NCBI RefSeq assembly: GCF_000719135.1
Contig: NZ_JOEK01000001.1
Coordinates: forward strand, 248,001 to 312,000
DNA length: 64,000 bases
Source of the DNA: Streptomyces avicenniae
Lineage (GTDB): Bacteria; Actinomycetota; Actinomycetes; Streptomycetales; Streptomycetaceae
Reading direction: 5' to 3'
A program made the position numbers and the translations under genes. Shown here one piece after another: positions 43,684 to 52,035 of this stretch; the first letter of the stretch is position 1, and each line of letters begins with the position of its first letter. The notes below the pieces were generated by a model. That model saw only the letters and a list, made by a program, of their open reading frames with translations. It searched no databases and was not told the DNA's origin.

Positions 43684-45123
43684 TCAGATCCCTGACTCGT
43701 CGTAGCCGTCGTTGTCCAGAACGTCCTCTGAGGGCAGGATCGGGGTGTTGACCTGCTGCTCGACCTGTAGTTGTTCGTCCAGATCCTTGGGCTTCTGCCC
43801 GATCGGCACCTTCTCCTCCTGGAGGCGGAAGGCGACGTCGGCGAAGAGCAGCATCCGCATCTCCCATGCCTGCGGGCGCCGTTCGAGGAGCCGGGCCCAG
43901 TACTTGGGATCGACCTTCACCTCTTGGCCGTCGAACATCAGCCGGGACTGCGCGTGCACCAGCAGCCTCCCCAGGGCGCCCTGTTTGAGGGCCACCTGCC
44001 GGTACTCGGCGAAGCGCCCGCGCGGGCTCGCGTCGCCATGCGCGATCCACCTCGTCAGGAGTTCGGCGATCGGGCCCAGGTCGTAAGACATTCCTAGAAT
44101 CTCCTCGGCGTAGGTCTGCGCGAGCCGGATCACGGCGAAGCGGTCGCGGGCGCTCCAGGGCCGGTCGGGGTCCGCCATGAGGGTGTGCAGTCGGTACAGG
44201 AACGGCTCATGGCGCCCGGCCTCCGGCTCGAAGAGCAGGCGCGCGACGGCCGCTGCACCGCTGATCGTCACCTGCCCGCCCCGGTCACGCCGTGTCGAGC
44301 ACTGCTCGAACAGCGACCATCCGCGCCGGAGCTGGGCATTGCCCTTCACCCGGCGCAGGAAGCGCGGGACGGCGCGACGGGTGCGCGTCGCCCGGAGCCA
44401 GGGCTCCTGGTTGTCGTTCTTGAAGCTCCACAGGGTCGTCGCGCACAGGGCCGCGTCGAGGTCACGCAGGGCGCGTGCGACGACCAGCTCAGGCGGTGCG
44501 ACGGCGCCGAGCCCCGTGAAGCCGACGTGCATGATGCGGCGGGCGCGCCGGACGTTGCGTTCGGCGAACGTCCGTTCCGCCGCGTCGGCGTCGCACGTGA
44601 CCACCGTCGCCGAACCGGCCGTGACCTGCGAGCCGTACGGCAGCGCCCAGGCGGCCACGCGACAGCCACGGCACACCGGCCAGCCGAGGACGCCGGGGGG
44701 CAGGGTGTTCAGCGCGCGATTCGTGTCGAAGAGAGGAAGCGTCGATTTGGCCCACAGGACGGTGGTGTCCGCGCCGCAGAACGTGCAGGGGCGCGCGAGG
44801 TCCGTGGCGAGGTCGGGCGCGAACATCGCCGCGATCGAGGGGCGGAGGGCTTCCACCTCACGTGGCCTGCGCGCATGCGTGGCCTTGGAGTTGGGGTAGA
44901 GCGCGAAGAGTACTTTCCACCAGTCGTACGCCGGAGAGTCCTTCGGCGCGACGGCGGCGGCACACACCTCGTCCACCAGGAGCGTGGCCACGGTGTCGAG
45001 GTCGCCGCCGCTCACCTCGTCCGGCGTGGCACGACCGGCCAGGACGGCCACGGCCCATGCCCCGGCGCGCTGCAGGGGGTGATGCGTCGGGGTGAGCGGC
45101 CCGTTCGTGATCAGCGCAGCCAT
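43684..45123 (-). CDS. Cas8b1 (Cst1)-type large Cascade subunit
   Basis: 479 aa. The position between cas6 and cas7 and the zinc-ribbon Cys pairs (CTFCGAD near residue 112, then PVCRGCRVAAW about 40 residues on) fit the Cst1 group. The rest is poorly conserved, as is usual for large subunits, which recognise the PAM. The C-terminus is acidic (LDEQLQVEQQVNTPILPSED). It overlaps the end of cas6 by 13 bp. Confidence 0.85.
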   Translation of the reverse strand: MAALITNGPLTPTHHPLQRAGAWAVAVLAGRATPDEVSGGDLDTVATLLVDEVCAAAVAPKDSPAYDWWKVLFALYPNSKATHARRPREVEALRPSIAAMFAPDLATDLARPCTFCGADTTVLWAKSTLPLFDTNRALNTLPPGVLGWPVCRGCRVAAWALPYGSQVTAGSATVVTCDADAAERTFAERNVRRARRIMHVGFTGLGAVAPPELVVARALRDLDAALCATTLWSFKNDNQEPWLRATRTRRAVPRFLRRVKGNAQLRRGWSLFEQCSTRRDRGGQVTISGAAAVARLLFEPEAGRHEPFLYRLHTLMADPDRPWSARDRFAVIRLAQTYAEEILGMSYDLGPIAELLTRWIAHGDASPRGRFAEYRQVALKQGALGRLLVHAQSRLMFDGQEVKVDPKYWARLLERRPQAWEMRMLLFADVAFRLQEEKVPIGQKPKDLDEQLQVEQQVNTPILPSEDVLDNDGYDESGI

Positions 45124-45800
45124 CCGAACCCCTGCACCGTGTCGAGCCCGAGGCCCCAGGAGCGCAGCGCGTCCACGAAACGGGCGTCGGCCTCCATGCC
45201 GATCCGCACCTGGGCGCCGATGCGCGGGGCGCCGCTCACGGTGAACCGCCGCCGTGGCCCTGCGTCGAGGACGTGCACGTCCTCGGGGCGGGGCAGGCCG
45301 AGGATGTCGGCCTTGTGGTGCAAGTTGTGTGTCAGCCGGTCCAGGTAGTGCGGCTCACCGGGCAGCACGTACCGGTTCTCGTGCTTCACGACGGTCGGCG
45401 TGACGGACTCCAACTGCACCGGCCCGTCGGACGCGTTCGGCACGACGTCCAACGAGAACCCCTGCACCCGCAGCCGTGCGCTTCCCCACGTGATCGTCTG
45501 GCACGAAGCGAGGGCCGTCACCAGGACGGCCGCGATCTCCGGTACGGGTGAACCGAACCAGACCGACCCGTCCTTCGACGTGGTGTAGACGCCCTTGCGG
45601 CGAGGAGCCCCCCGGAACATCGGGCTCGTGCCGCCCACCGGCTTGAGCGGCTGCCCGTTCCACCCCTCGTCGTGCAACGACTTCGCCAGTACGGGGTTCT
45701 CGCTGCTCAGCAGCCCGTAGACGACGGCACGCGCCGGTCCGTGGACGTCCTCCCACGGCAAGCTGCCCACGTCAGCACCGACGTCTACCTTGACCCTCAC
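45111..45800 (-). CDS. cas6: Cas6 crRNA-processing endoribonuclease
   Basis: 229 aa from GTG 45,800, which has a GGGGG ribosome site; a GTG ten codons earlier lacks one. Two RAMP-like halves end in the Gly-rich loop GLGLDTVQGFGWL, the Cas6 hallmark. His residues in YLDRLTHNLHHKADILGLP are candidates for catalysis. It cuts repeats 8 nt upstream of spacers. First gene of the operon; its promoter lies in the AT-rich region to the right. Confidence 0.93.
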   Translation of the reverse strand: MRVKVDVGADVGSLPWEDVHGPARAVVYGLLSSENPVLAKSLHDEGWNGQPLKPVGGTSPMFRGAPRRKGVYTTSKDGSVWFGSPVPEIAAVLVTALASCQTITWGSARLRVQGFSLDVVPNASDGPVQLESVTPTVVKHENRYVLPGEPHYLDRLTHNLHHKADILGLPRPEDVHVLDAGPRRRFTVSGAPRIGAQVRIGMEADARFVDALRSWGLGLDTVQGFGWLR

Positions 45801-46169
45801 CGCACAACACCCCCACCCAGTCGTTCGCACACCTGTCGCGGAGTGCGGTTGGCCAGCTACTGGGCGGCATGTTAGCCAACTGATCGAGCCAGATGGTGAT
45901 TTACGGTGAAATGCAATACTTGGCTAGTGAATATGATATAAGCAGCCCCCTCCTGTCTCGCCTGCATGGGAAGCTAGCGCCCACCACTGACAATCACCCT
46001 CACCATGCTCCGTGCGGCTCCGATAGGTTGCCCCTCGGCCCACGAGGCACAGGTCGGCTGTACAGCCGCTAACGTTCTGAGCAGCGCTGATGCACTACCG
46101 TCGGATCACCGCATCTCGGGCCCGTCCACGGCCCCGCACCCCCACGGTGACCAGCTGCTTCGCCCTCGG
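45801..46169. promoter_or_regulatory. AT-rich cas promoter / leader region of the degenerate array
   Basis: 369 bp without a gene. At 45,870-45,955 composition drops far below the window's GC (ATGATATAAGCAG, GGTGATTTACGGTGAAATGC). TAGCCAA at 45,873 and TTGGCTA at 45,920 form a 7-bp inverted pair 40 bp apart, possible operators. The region must carry the cas6 promoter (minus strand) and would be the leader if the second array is read on the plus strand. Confidence 0.55.
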
Positions 46170-46333
46170 GTCGTCATCAGTCCTCGGAAGGGTCGCAACA
46201 ACGTGGCGAAAGGCGTTGTCTTCGTGACGGTCCGAAAGTCGTCATCAGCCTTCGGAGGGTTAGGAACCGCAGCGGCTGGCGCAGCGTGACCAGGGGGCTG
46301 TCCGTCGTCATCGGCCTTCGAGAGATTCCGAAC
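46170..46333 (+). CRISPR. Degenerate three-repeat CRISPR array with a distinct consensus
   Basis: Three 30-bp units at 46,170-46,199, 46,238-46,267 and 46,304-46,333, separated by 38 and 36 bp. All start GTCGTCATC and end in GAAC or GCAAC; the middle is GTCCTCGGAAGGG, GCCTTCGGAGGG and GGCCTTCGAGAGA. The reverse complement of the main repeat (GTCGCTCATCACCCC...TTCGCAAC) has the same length, ends and stem layout, so these are diverged relatives on the opposite strand. The three units differ from one another at 15-30% of positions, so the array is old or decaying. Processing by this Cas6 is uncertain. Confidence 0.75.
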
Positions 46334-46370
46334 CCCACCCGGTTCTCGACCCGGCCGAGCGCCGCGCTCA

Positions 46371-46416
46371 CCACCCCTGGCCGGGGCCGCACCGCGCGGC
46401 CCCGGGCCAGGGGTGG
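46371..46416. terminator. Long hairpin after the VOC gene
   Basis: CCACCCCTGGCCGGGGCCGC at 46,371-46,390 pairs with the segment 46,396-46,416 with one bulged base and a 5-base loop. It lies just past the stop of the minus-strand VOC gene and after the degenerate array, so it can end transcription from both sides. Confidence 0.8.
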
Positions 46417-46417
46417 G

Positions 46418-46855
46418 TCAGTCGAGGCAGAACTCGTTGCCCTCCGGGTCGGCCATCACGAGGTGGCCCGTGCCCAGCGGCGGGTCGGGGTCGTGGCGTT
46501 CGAGGCGGGTGGCGCCGTGGGCGATGAGCCGGTCGGCCGCCGCCTCCAGGGCCTCCATCCGCGCGTCGCCCGTCAGCCCGGGAGCGGTTCGCACGTCGAG
46601 ATGCACGCGGTTCTTCACCCGCTTCTCCTCGGGAACCCGCTGGAAGAACAACCGCGGCCCCACCCCCTCCGGGTCGGTCAGCGCCGAGGCGTCGTTGCGC
46701 CGTTCGGGTGGCACGCCCATCGCCTCCAGCGCCTCGTCCCAGGTCGCGAATCCCCCCGGCGGCGCCTGCACCCGGTAGCCGAGCACCTCGGCCCAGAACG
46801 AGGCCAGCGCGGCCGGGTCGGCGCAGTCGAACGTGAACTGGACTTCGCGGGCCAT
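46418..46855 (-). CDS. VOC/glyoxalase-like protein
   Basis: 145 aa, MAREVQFTFDCADPAALASF start and the vicinal-oxygen-chelate pattern: FWAEVLGYRVQAPPGGFATW, GVGPRLFFQRVPEEKRVKNR with VHLDVRT, and GHLVMADPEGNEFCLD at the end. The metal ligands of the fold (His and Glu) may be in VHLD and EFC. Substrate unknown. Its start lies next to the DinB stop, and both form an operon that ends in the hairpin downstream. Confidence 0.88.
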   Translation of the reverse strand: MAREVQFTFDCADPAALASFWAEVLGYRVQAPPGGFATWDEALEAMGVPPERRNDASALTDPEGVGPRLFFQRVPEEKRVKNRVHLDVRTAPGLTGDARMEALEAAADRLIAHGATRLERHDPDPPLGTGHLVMADPEGNEFCLD

Positions 46856-46856
46856 G

Positions 46857-47432
46857 TCAGCTCGCCTCCTGTCGGGTCTGCCGGTGGCTGTTCAGCTGTT
46901 TGTGCAGGTAGAGGTCGCGGAGCATGCAGACCTCGGCCATATGGTGAATCACCTCACGGTTGATGTGCAGCACGAGCGCCGCCAGCGGATAGTCCGCGTA
47001 CGGTCCCTCCGCCTCGCCGCACGGGCGGGCGAGACCGGCCTCGTCCAGGCTCTCGACCCCGGCCGTCCACGTGGCGTACTCCTCGTCCAGTTGGGCGAGC
47101 GCCCCGGCCGCGGTGGCGGCGAACGGGAAGGTCGCGCGGTCCACGGGCGCGCGGCCGAAGTGCGACGCGTTGCGCGCGGCGAACACGTCCGCGATCACGT
47201 GCCCCAGCCGCCACGCGACGGTCGTGAAGGGCGGTGGCCAGGACACCGTCCGCTCCGTGTCGAGGGTCATCGCCCCGGCCCAGCTCCCGCCCGGGTGGAC
47301 GCTCCAGCAGTCGGGCGTCGGCTCCCACAGGTACTCGTCGTCGGTGAGCCCGTCGAGGCGCGGGCGCAGCTGGTGGGTCCAGTGCCACGTCATCTGGTCA
47401 CGGAGGAGCACGTTCCAGGTCTGGTCGGTCAT
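46857..47432 (-). CDS. DinB-family four-helix protein
   Basis: 191 aa. DinB/YfiT fold: WHWTHQLRPRLDGLTDDEYL with WEP at the start, His in RLGHVIADVFAARNASHFG and HINREVIHHMAEVCMLRDLY, which supplies the three-His metal site (two on the last helix). Members are often thiol S-transferases using mycothiol or bacillithiol. ATG at 47,432. It is divergent from the WYL regulator by 64 bp, a common pairing, so probably its target. Confidence 0.87.
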   Translation of the reverse strand: MTDQTWNVLLRDQMTWHWTHQLRPRLDGLTDDEYLWEPTPDCWSVHPGGSWAGAMTLDTERTVSWPPPFTTVAWRLGHVIADVFAARNASHFGRAPVDRATFPFAATAAGALAQLDEEYATWTAGVESLDEAGLARPCGEAEGPYADYPLAALVLHINREVIHHMAEVCMLRDLYLHKQLNSHRQTRQEAS

Positions 47433-47496
47433 GCTGGAAGCCTGCCGCCGATAGCGGACAGCTGCGTTCCGCGATGTAGCACGAAAGGACGATCCC

Positions 47497-48462
47497 GTGA
47501 CCGTCGAGGCGACGACCGAGCGGGTCCTGCGGCTGCTCGGCCTGCTCCAGAGCCGTCCGTCGTGGACCGCCGCCGAACTGGCGGCCGAGCTGCGCGTCAC
47601 CGACCGTTCGGTGCGGCGCGACGTGGAACGGCTGCGCGCCCTCGGCTATCCCGTACGGGCGACGCCCGGTGTCGGCGGCGGCTACCAGCTCGGCGCGGGC
47701 ACCCGGCTCCCCCCGCTGCTCCTGGACGACGACGAGGCGATCGCCACGGCGGTGTCCCTGCGGCTCGCGTCGGGCGGCACGATCGCCGGAACGGGTGAGG
47801 CGGCGCTGCGCGCGCTGGCGAAGCTCGACCAGGTGATGCCGCCCCGGCTGCGCGCCGAGGTCCGCGCGGTGCGGAGCGCGACCGCGACGCTGCCCGGCCC
47901 CGGGGCCGAGATCGACGCGGAGCTGCTGACGACGCTCGCTCGGGCCTGCCGCGACGCCGTACGCGTGCGGTTCCGGTACGAGGCCAGGGGCGGCGCGGAG
48001 CACGAGCGCACGGTGGAGCCGGTGCGGATGGTGGCCACCCGCCGCCGTTGGTACCTGATGGCCTGGGACGTCGCTCGCGACGACTGGCGCACGTTCCGGC
48101 TGGACCGGATGCGCGCGGCGGAGGCGACGACCTGGCGCTTCCGCCCCCGCGAGCACCCCGACCCGGTCGCCTACGTGCAGCAGTCGGTGACGGAGGCCCC
48201 GTACCCGTACTCCGCACGCGTACGGGTACGGGCCGAGCCCGAGCACGTGCGGCGGATGGTGCCGCCCGAGGTGGGGCGGGTGACGGACGAGGGCGACGGG
48301 TGGTGCCTGCTCGCCCTCGGCGGCGACGACCTGAACTGGCTCGCCGTGAACATCGCGCGGCTCGGCTTCGAGGCCGAGGTCGTGGAGCCGCCGGAACTGC
48401 GGGACGCGATCGCCGCGCTGGCCCGCCGCCTCACGGCCATGGCGGAGGCGAGGACGGGCTGA
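47497..48462 (+). CDS. YafY-type HTH/WYL-domain regulator
   Basis: 321 aa. N-terminal winged HTH (RVLRLLGLLQSRPSWTAAEL, VTDRSVRRDVERLRALGYPV) and the WYL domain near residues 145-215 (VRFRYEARGGAEHERTVEPV, RRRWYLMAWDVARDDWRTFR). A WCX-like C-terminus follows. WYL binds nucleic acid or nucleotide ligands in studied members. GTG at 47,497. It is divergent from DinB. The gene ends 10 bp before the convergent neighbour. Confidence 0.9.
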   Translation: MTVEATTERVLRLLGLLQSRPSWTAAELAAELRVTDRSVRRDVERLRALGYPVRATPGVGGGYQLGAGTRLPPLLLDDDEAIATAVSLRLASGGTIAGTGEAALRALAKLDQVMPPRLRAEVRAVRSATATLPGPGAEIDAELLTTLARACRDAVRVRFRYEARGGAEHERTVEPVRMVATRRRWYLMAWDVARDDWRTFRLDRMRAAEATTWRFRPREHPDPVAYVQQSVTEAPYPYSARVRVRAEPEHVRRMVPPEVGRVTDEGDGWCLLALGGDDLNWLAVNIARLGFEAEVVEPPELRDAIAALARRLTAMAEARTG

Positions 48463-48472
48463 CGCAGGGCGG

Positions 48473-49000
48473 TCACTTCTCCGTCGAGTGCCTGCCGAGC
48501 AGCGCCCGCAGACGCTCCACGCCCCCGTCGCCGACGACGGCGCGCTTGGGCAGGACCAGCACGCACATCCCCGGCCACGAGCCGTTGAGCAGGACGAACG
48601 TGCCCGGCGTCTCGCGCCAGCGCGGCACGCGGGCCCACGGCGTGGTGATGTCCTTCCCGTCCTCGGACAGGACGCGCGTCACGCCGTCCGCGCCCACGAC
48701 GGTGCGCCTGGAGGGGAGGCGCGACGGGCCGCGCAGCTGCCTGGGCAGGTGGAGCGAGGCGTAGAGCAGGTATGCAGCGGCCAGGACCATGATCGCCACG
48801 CGCGCCCCGCCGTCCGCCGACGCCCCCCGGCCGGCGATCAACGCGGCGCCGAGCAGCGCGAACAGCCGGTAGAACCACGGCGATGTCCGCAGCTTCCGCG
48901 TGGCGTCGAGCGCCTCGCGGATCTCCTCCGCACTTGCCTGCGACCGCAGTTCGACCGGTTCCCCGGCGCGCTCCTGCCCGCCCGACGTCACGACGTCCAC
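48473..49000 (-). CDS. YcxB-like two-helix membrane protein
   Basis: About 175 aa. A helical cytoplasmic part (SAEEIREALDATRKLRTSPW) leads to a two-helix membrane unit (FYRLFALLGAALIAGRG, VAIMVLAAAYLLYASL). The C-terminal domain is TRVLSEDGKDITTPWARVPR plus ETPGTFVLLNG and VLVLPKRAVV, which is the YcxB pattern. Function unknown. GTG at 49,000 chosen because GGAGGGGGAG precedes it; a GTG 42 bases earlier is possible. Confidence 0.72.
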   Translation of the reverse strand: MDVVTSGGQERAGEPVELRSQASAEEIREALDATRKLRTSPWFYRLFALLGAALIAGRGASADGGARVAIMVLAAAYLLYASLHLPRQLRGPSRLPSRRTVVGADGVTRVLSEDGKDITTPWARVPRWRETPGTFVLLNGSWPGMCVLVLPKRAVVGDGGVERLRALLGRHSTEK

Positions 49001-49072
49001 CTGACGACTCCCCCTCCTCGCGACGAAGGATGTATCCCACACCCAGTCGCCAGCAGGGTAACCGGCCGCAGG

Positions 49073-49948
49073 TCAGAGGGCCAGGGACGGGGTGGCGGGG
49101 GCGCCGCGGAGCAGTTCGCGGAGGCGGGTGACGTGTGCGGTGACGGCTTCGTGGGCCAGCGCCGGTTCGGGGGGCGGGGGCGCCGTGCCGTCGCAGCCCG
49201 CGCAGAGGGCCTGCCGCCGTGCGCGCGGGAGCGGGTCGCGGCAGCGGGCGCACTCGCGCAGCGGTGGAGGCGGCGCGGTCGGCGGGGGCGGTGAAGCGGC
49301 GCGCTGCGCGGGGAGCTTGCGCGTCAGGCGGTTGGCGAGGAGGGCGCGCGCCGAGTGGACGACCGACGGCAGCCCGGCCGTCAGCAGGCTGCGCGCCTCC
49401 GGTTCCGGCACGCCCCGGGCGAGCCACGGTTCGGCGAGCGGGGCGAGGGCGGCGGCCTCGGCCGCGCCGAGGGTGAGACGGGGCTCGGTGGCGGTGAGGC
49501 GGACGAGCCAGCGGGCGCCGGGGAGGGAGGGTTCTTCCCCCGGGTTCTTCACCCCTTCAGGGGACGCTCCCGCTCCGCCGCCGGGGGGTTCACCGGTTCC
49601 CGGTGGTGGGGGAGGCGGTGGGGCCGGTGGGGGTGTGGGTGGGGGGCCGGTCTGCGGCACGTCGAAGACGTGTGTCTCGGTGCGGACGTGTCCGGTCCGC
49701 GCGCAACGGACGCTGCGGCGCACGTAGTAGCCGAGGGCGACCAGCTCGTCGAGGGCCTTGGCGACGCCCCGGCGGCCCACGTTCGGGTGCTTGTCCGCGA
49801 GGGTGCGGACGTCCTCGCGGGCGCCGTCGGGGAGGGAGAGCAGGTAGCAGAGGATGCCGCGCGCGGTGAAACTGAGGCGGTTGTCGCGGAGGACGTCGTT
49901 TCCGAGGACCGTGAAGTGACGGGTGCGCGCGCTAAGGTGGACGTGCAT
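49073..49948 (-). CDS. HTH protein with Pro-rich linker and C-terminal zinc ribbon
   Basis: 291 aa. The N-terminal replication-initiator-like winged helix (SFTARGILCYLLSLPDGARE, NVGRRGVAKALDELVALGYY) is of a type abundant in Streptomyces. A Pro/Gly linker (from about residue 105) follows, then a helical block (TLGAAEAAALAPLAEPWLAR) and a zinc ribbon CARCRDPLPRARRQALCAGC. It is probably a DNA-binding regulator; the target is unknown. ATG at 49,948. It is 142 bp downstream of the 63-aa peptide gene, so the peptide and HTH genes follow the XRE paralogue as a loose cluster. Confidence 0.78.
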   Translation of the reverse strand: MHVHLSARTRHFTVLGNDVLRDNRLSFTARGILCYLLSLPDGAREDVRTLADKHPNVGRRGVAKALDELVALGYYVRRSVRCARTGHVRTETHVFDVPQTGPPPTPPPAPPPPPPPGTGEPPGGGAGASPEGVKNPGEEPSLPGARWLVRLTATEPRLTLGAAEAAALAPLAEPWLARGVPEPEARSLLTAGLPSVVHSARALLANRLTRKLPAQRAASPPPPTAPPPPLRECARCRDPLPRARRQALCAGCDGTAPPPPEPALAHEAVTAHVTRLRELLRGAPATPSLAL

Positions 49949-50089
49949 CGAAGCTGCTTTCTTCGGTGTCGGACCCCGGGGTGTTGGCGCACCGCCGGGG
50001 TCGATCATGTCTGGACCAAGATCGAGCGGCGAGCGTAACCCGATCGCTGTCCGATTCACCAACTATGGGCAGAACTTCACGTTTCGCGG

Positions 50090-50281
50090 TCACGCGAGGT
50101 TGACCACCTCCTGACCGCCCTCCGGCCCCTCGTCCCGCCCGACGGGCTCGACGGGGTCGCTCGGCTCGGGCTGGGGCAGGGGCAGGACCGGGCCTTCCAG
50201 CCCGGTGATGACGGTGATGCGCGGGTTCTCCTCACGCACCGGCGCCGGGGTGAGATGGCGGGGGCGGCACGGCTCAGGCAC
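50090..50281 (-). CDS. 63-residue peptide, paralogue of the 54-aa peptide at 10.5 kb
   Basis: 63 aa, GTG start at 50,281. Shares TPAPVREENP and ITVITGLEGP with the peptide at 10,454-10,618, after which both become acidic and Pro-rich and diverge. In both loci the peptide gene follows an XRE/TPR regulator on the same strand. No signal sequence or known domain. Conserved core with variable tail suggests one short binding element. Confidence 0.7.
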   Translation of the reverse strand: MPEPCRPRHLTPAPVREENPRITVITGLEGPVLPLPQPEPSDPVEPVGRDEGPEGGQEVVNLA

Positions 50282-50459
50282 AGCGCCTCCCCGTCACCCG
50301 TACGTGTAACTCCCGTCGCTGCGGTGGCCGGTGAGGCGCGGGGGGTGGCCGGACGTCCATGCGGGGCTCCTGTGACGGTCGGTGTGCCGGTCGTCACAGA
50401 ATCCCGGGCGCGAATCCCCGCACGTAACCCGTGGGTGTTCCCTGTCGCGGAACACTCGT

Positions 50460-51668
50460 TCAGACGACGCCGATCCACTCCGCCAGCGCCGTCAGCGACC
50501 CGTGCGCCCGCCGCCTGCGGCGCACCAGCAGCATGATCACGTCCCTGGCCAGCGGGTTGTAGCGGACCTGCTGCGGGGTGACCTCCCGGGCCCGGCTGAG
50601 GTGGCGCTCGGCCGCCTCCGCCTTGCCGATCTGCGCGTACAGCCGCGCCATCGTGATGTGGTGCCGCCCGACGCGCATCGGGGAGTGCCCCGGCCCGAAC
50701 CGCAGGTCACGCGCCGCGACGATCGCCGCGCCGTGCCGCCCGAGTTCGAGTGCCGTCTCGACCTGCCGCCGCCGCACGTCCGTCGGGCCGAAGCTGAGCC
50801 AGTAGACCTCGGGGACGTCCTCACCGATCAACGTGGCGTGCTCCGCGGCCTGTTGAAGGTGCTCGTCGGCCCGTGCCGTGTCGCCCTCACGCGCCGCGAC
50901 GACCGCCGCCGTCATGTGCAGCTCCCCCGACACGGCGCGGGCCGCCGTGCCGCGCGGGTCGTCCGACTGCCCGACGAGCGCCTGCCCGCGCGCCAGCACG
51001 CGCTGCGCGGTGCCGGGCCCCGAGCGTCCGAGCGCCATCAGCCCGCGCCGGTACAGGCGCACGGCGAGCATCAGCGGGTCGTCCGCCATGTGGCCGGCCC
51101 AGCCCATCCGTTCGAGGGCGACCAGACCGAGGTCCGTGTATCCGAGCCGGTAGGCGAACTCGTGCGCCGTCCGGTAGGTGCTTGCCAACGCCCCTGCCAG
51201 GAGGCGCCGTTCCTCGGCGCCGGACGCGAGCACCTGGGCGGTCGTCAACTCGCCGAGCAGGCCCGGCAGAAGCGCGCCGATGCGTACGTACTCGGCCTGG
51301 CGCGTGAGGCGCATCAGGTGGTCCACCTGCCCGAGCAGCACGCGGGGCGAGCGGGGCGTGATCGCCGGGTCGGGCCCGAGGTCGTAGAGGTCGAGCGCCT
51401 CGGAGAGGGGGGCGATGATGCGGTCCAGCCGGTCCTGCTGCAACTCGGGGAGGTACGGCTGGCCGTGCAGCGCGCCGGGATCGACGCTGAGCGCGCGGGC
51501 CACGGCCGCGACGAGCGCCGGGCTCGCCGCCGCCAGCCCCGCCTCCACCTTCGCGATGGTGCCCCGGTTGGCGAAGGCACGTGCGGCGAGGGCCTGTTGG
51601 GTGAGCCCGCGCAGTTTGCGGTAGTCGGCGATCCGGGCCCCGGTGTGTTCGTCGGCGCTGTGCGGCAT
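50460..51668 (-). CDS. XRE-family regulator with TPR-like region, paralogue of 11,130-12,314
   Basis: 402 aa. HTH in residues about 10-65 (YRKLRGLTQQALAARAFANR, GTIAKVEAG). The helical C-terminus matches the paralogue block by block: LALDRM/LVALERMGWAGH, LASTYRTAHEFAYRLGY, VYWLSFGPTDVRRRQVE. Both begin MPH..DEHTGARV/I and have a CGGAGTAC[C/G]GT element at the same distance upstream. The ligand is unknown. It is divergent from the PLP enzyme at 52,036, so that operon could be a target. Confidence 0.88.
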   Translation of the reverse strand: MPHSADEHTGARIADYRKLRGLTQQALAARAFANRGTIAKVEAGLAAASPALVAAVARALSVDPGALHGQPYLPELQQDRLDRIIAPLSEALDLYDLGPDPAITPRSPRVLLGQVDHLMRLTRQAEYVRIGALLPGLLGELTTAQVLASGAEERRLLAGALASTYRTAHEFAYRLGYTDLGLVALERMGWAGHMADDPLMLAVRLYRRGLMALGRSGPGTAQRVLARGQALVGQSDDPRGTAARAVSGELHMTAAVVAAREGDTARADEHLQQAAEHATLIGEDVPEVYWLSFGPTDVRRRQVETALELGRHGAAIVAARDLRFGPGHSPMRVGRHHITMARLYAQIGKAEAAERHLSRAREVTPQQVRYNPLARDVIMLLVRRRRRAHGSLTALAEWIGVV

Positions 51669-52035
51669 GCCGGTCCCACCTCCGTCTCGACAGCGGCGCC
51701 CCCCGACCGTACTCCGGCGCCCGGGAGCCTGAACACGTCCGAGGGCGGGGCAATCCGGCCGGTGTCAAGGCTTTGAACAGGTCATATGCCGCTGACACTG
51801 CCGCACCGCGGGCGAGCGTCACCCGTTCGGGTGGACCTGCTACGCACGGGTGCCGACTCGAACGAACGCGGCCCGCTGCCCCACGCGTTCGGCGCGCGTC
51901 ACCCGATGGAGCGCGTTTCCCCGGCGCGTTCCGCGAAGCCGACAAGGCCCCTCCCGCGCCGCCCCTACCGTCGGCTCAGCGGGTGTACTGATCAGCGGTT
52001 GACCACACCCGGAGCACCGAGAGGGAAGGCCCCGG
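51669..52035. other. Divergent intergenic region between XRE and PLP genes
   Basis: 367 bp without a convincing gene. The left part holds the XRE promoter element at 51,706-51,716. Towards the right GGGAAGG precedes the PLP start. No hairpin or riboswitch recognised. Confidence 0.5.
51706..51716 (-). promoter_or_regulatory. Promoter-like element of the XRE paralogue
   Basis: Minus-strand CGGAGTACGGT with TACGGT as a likely -10 box, 38-48 bp before the start. Equivalent in sequence and distance to the element at 12,352-12,362. Confidence 0.5.

Noticed and set aside
46005..46289. 94-aa open frame over the leader and degenerate repeats
   Set aside because: No ribosome site, unusual codon use, and it crosses repeat-spacer structure.
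49073..49948. Plasmid replication initiator
   Set aside because: The HTH resembles initiator-type winged helices, but the protein is of a kind common in chromosomes, and no iterons or partition genes are near.
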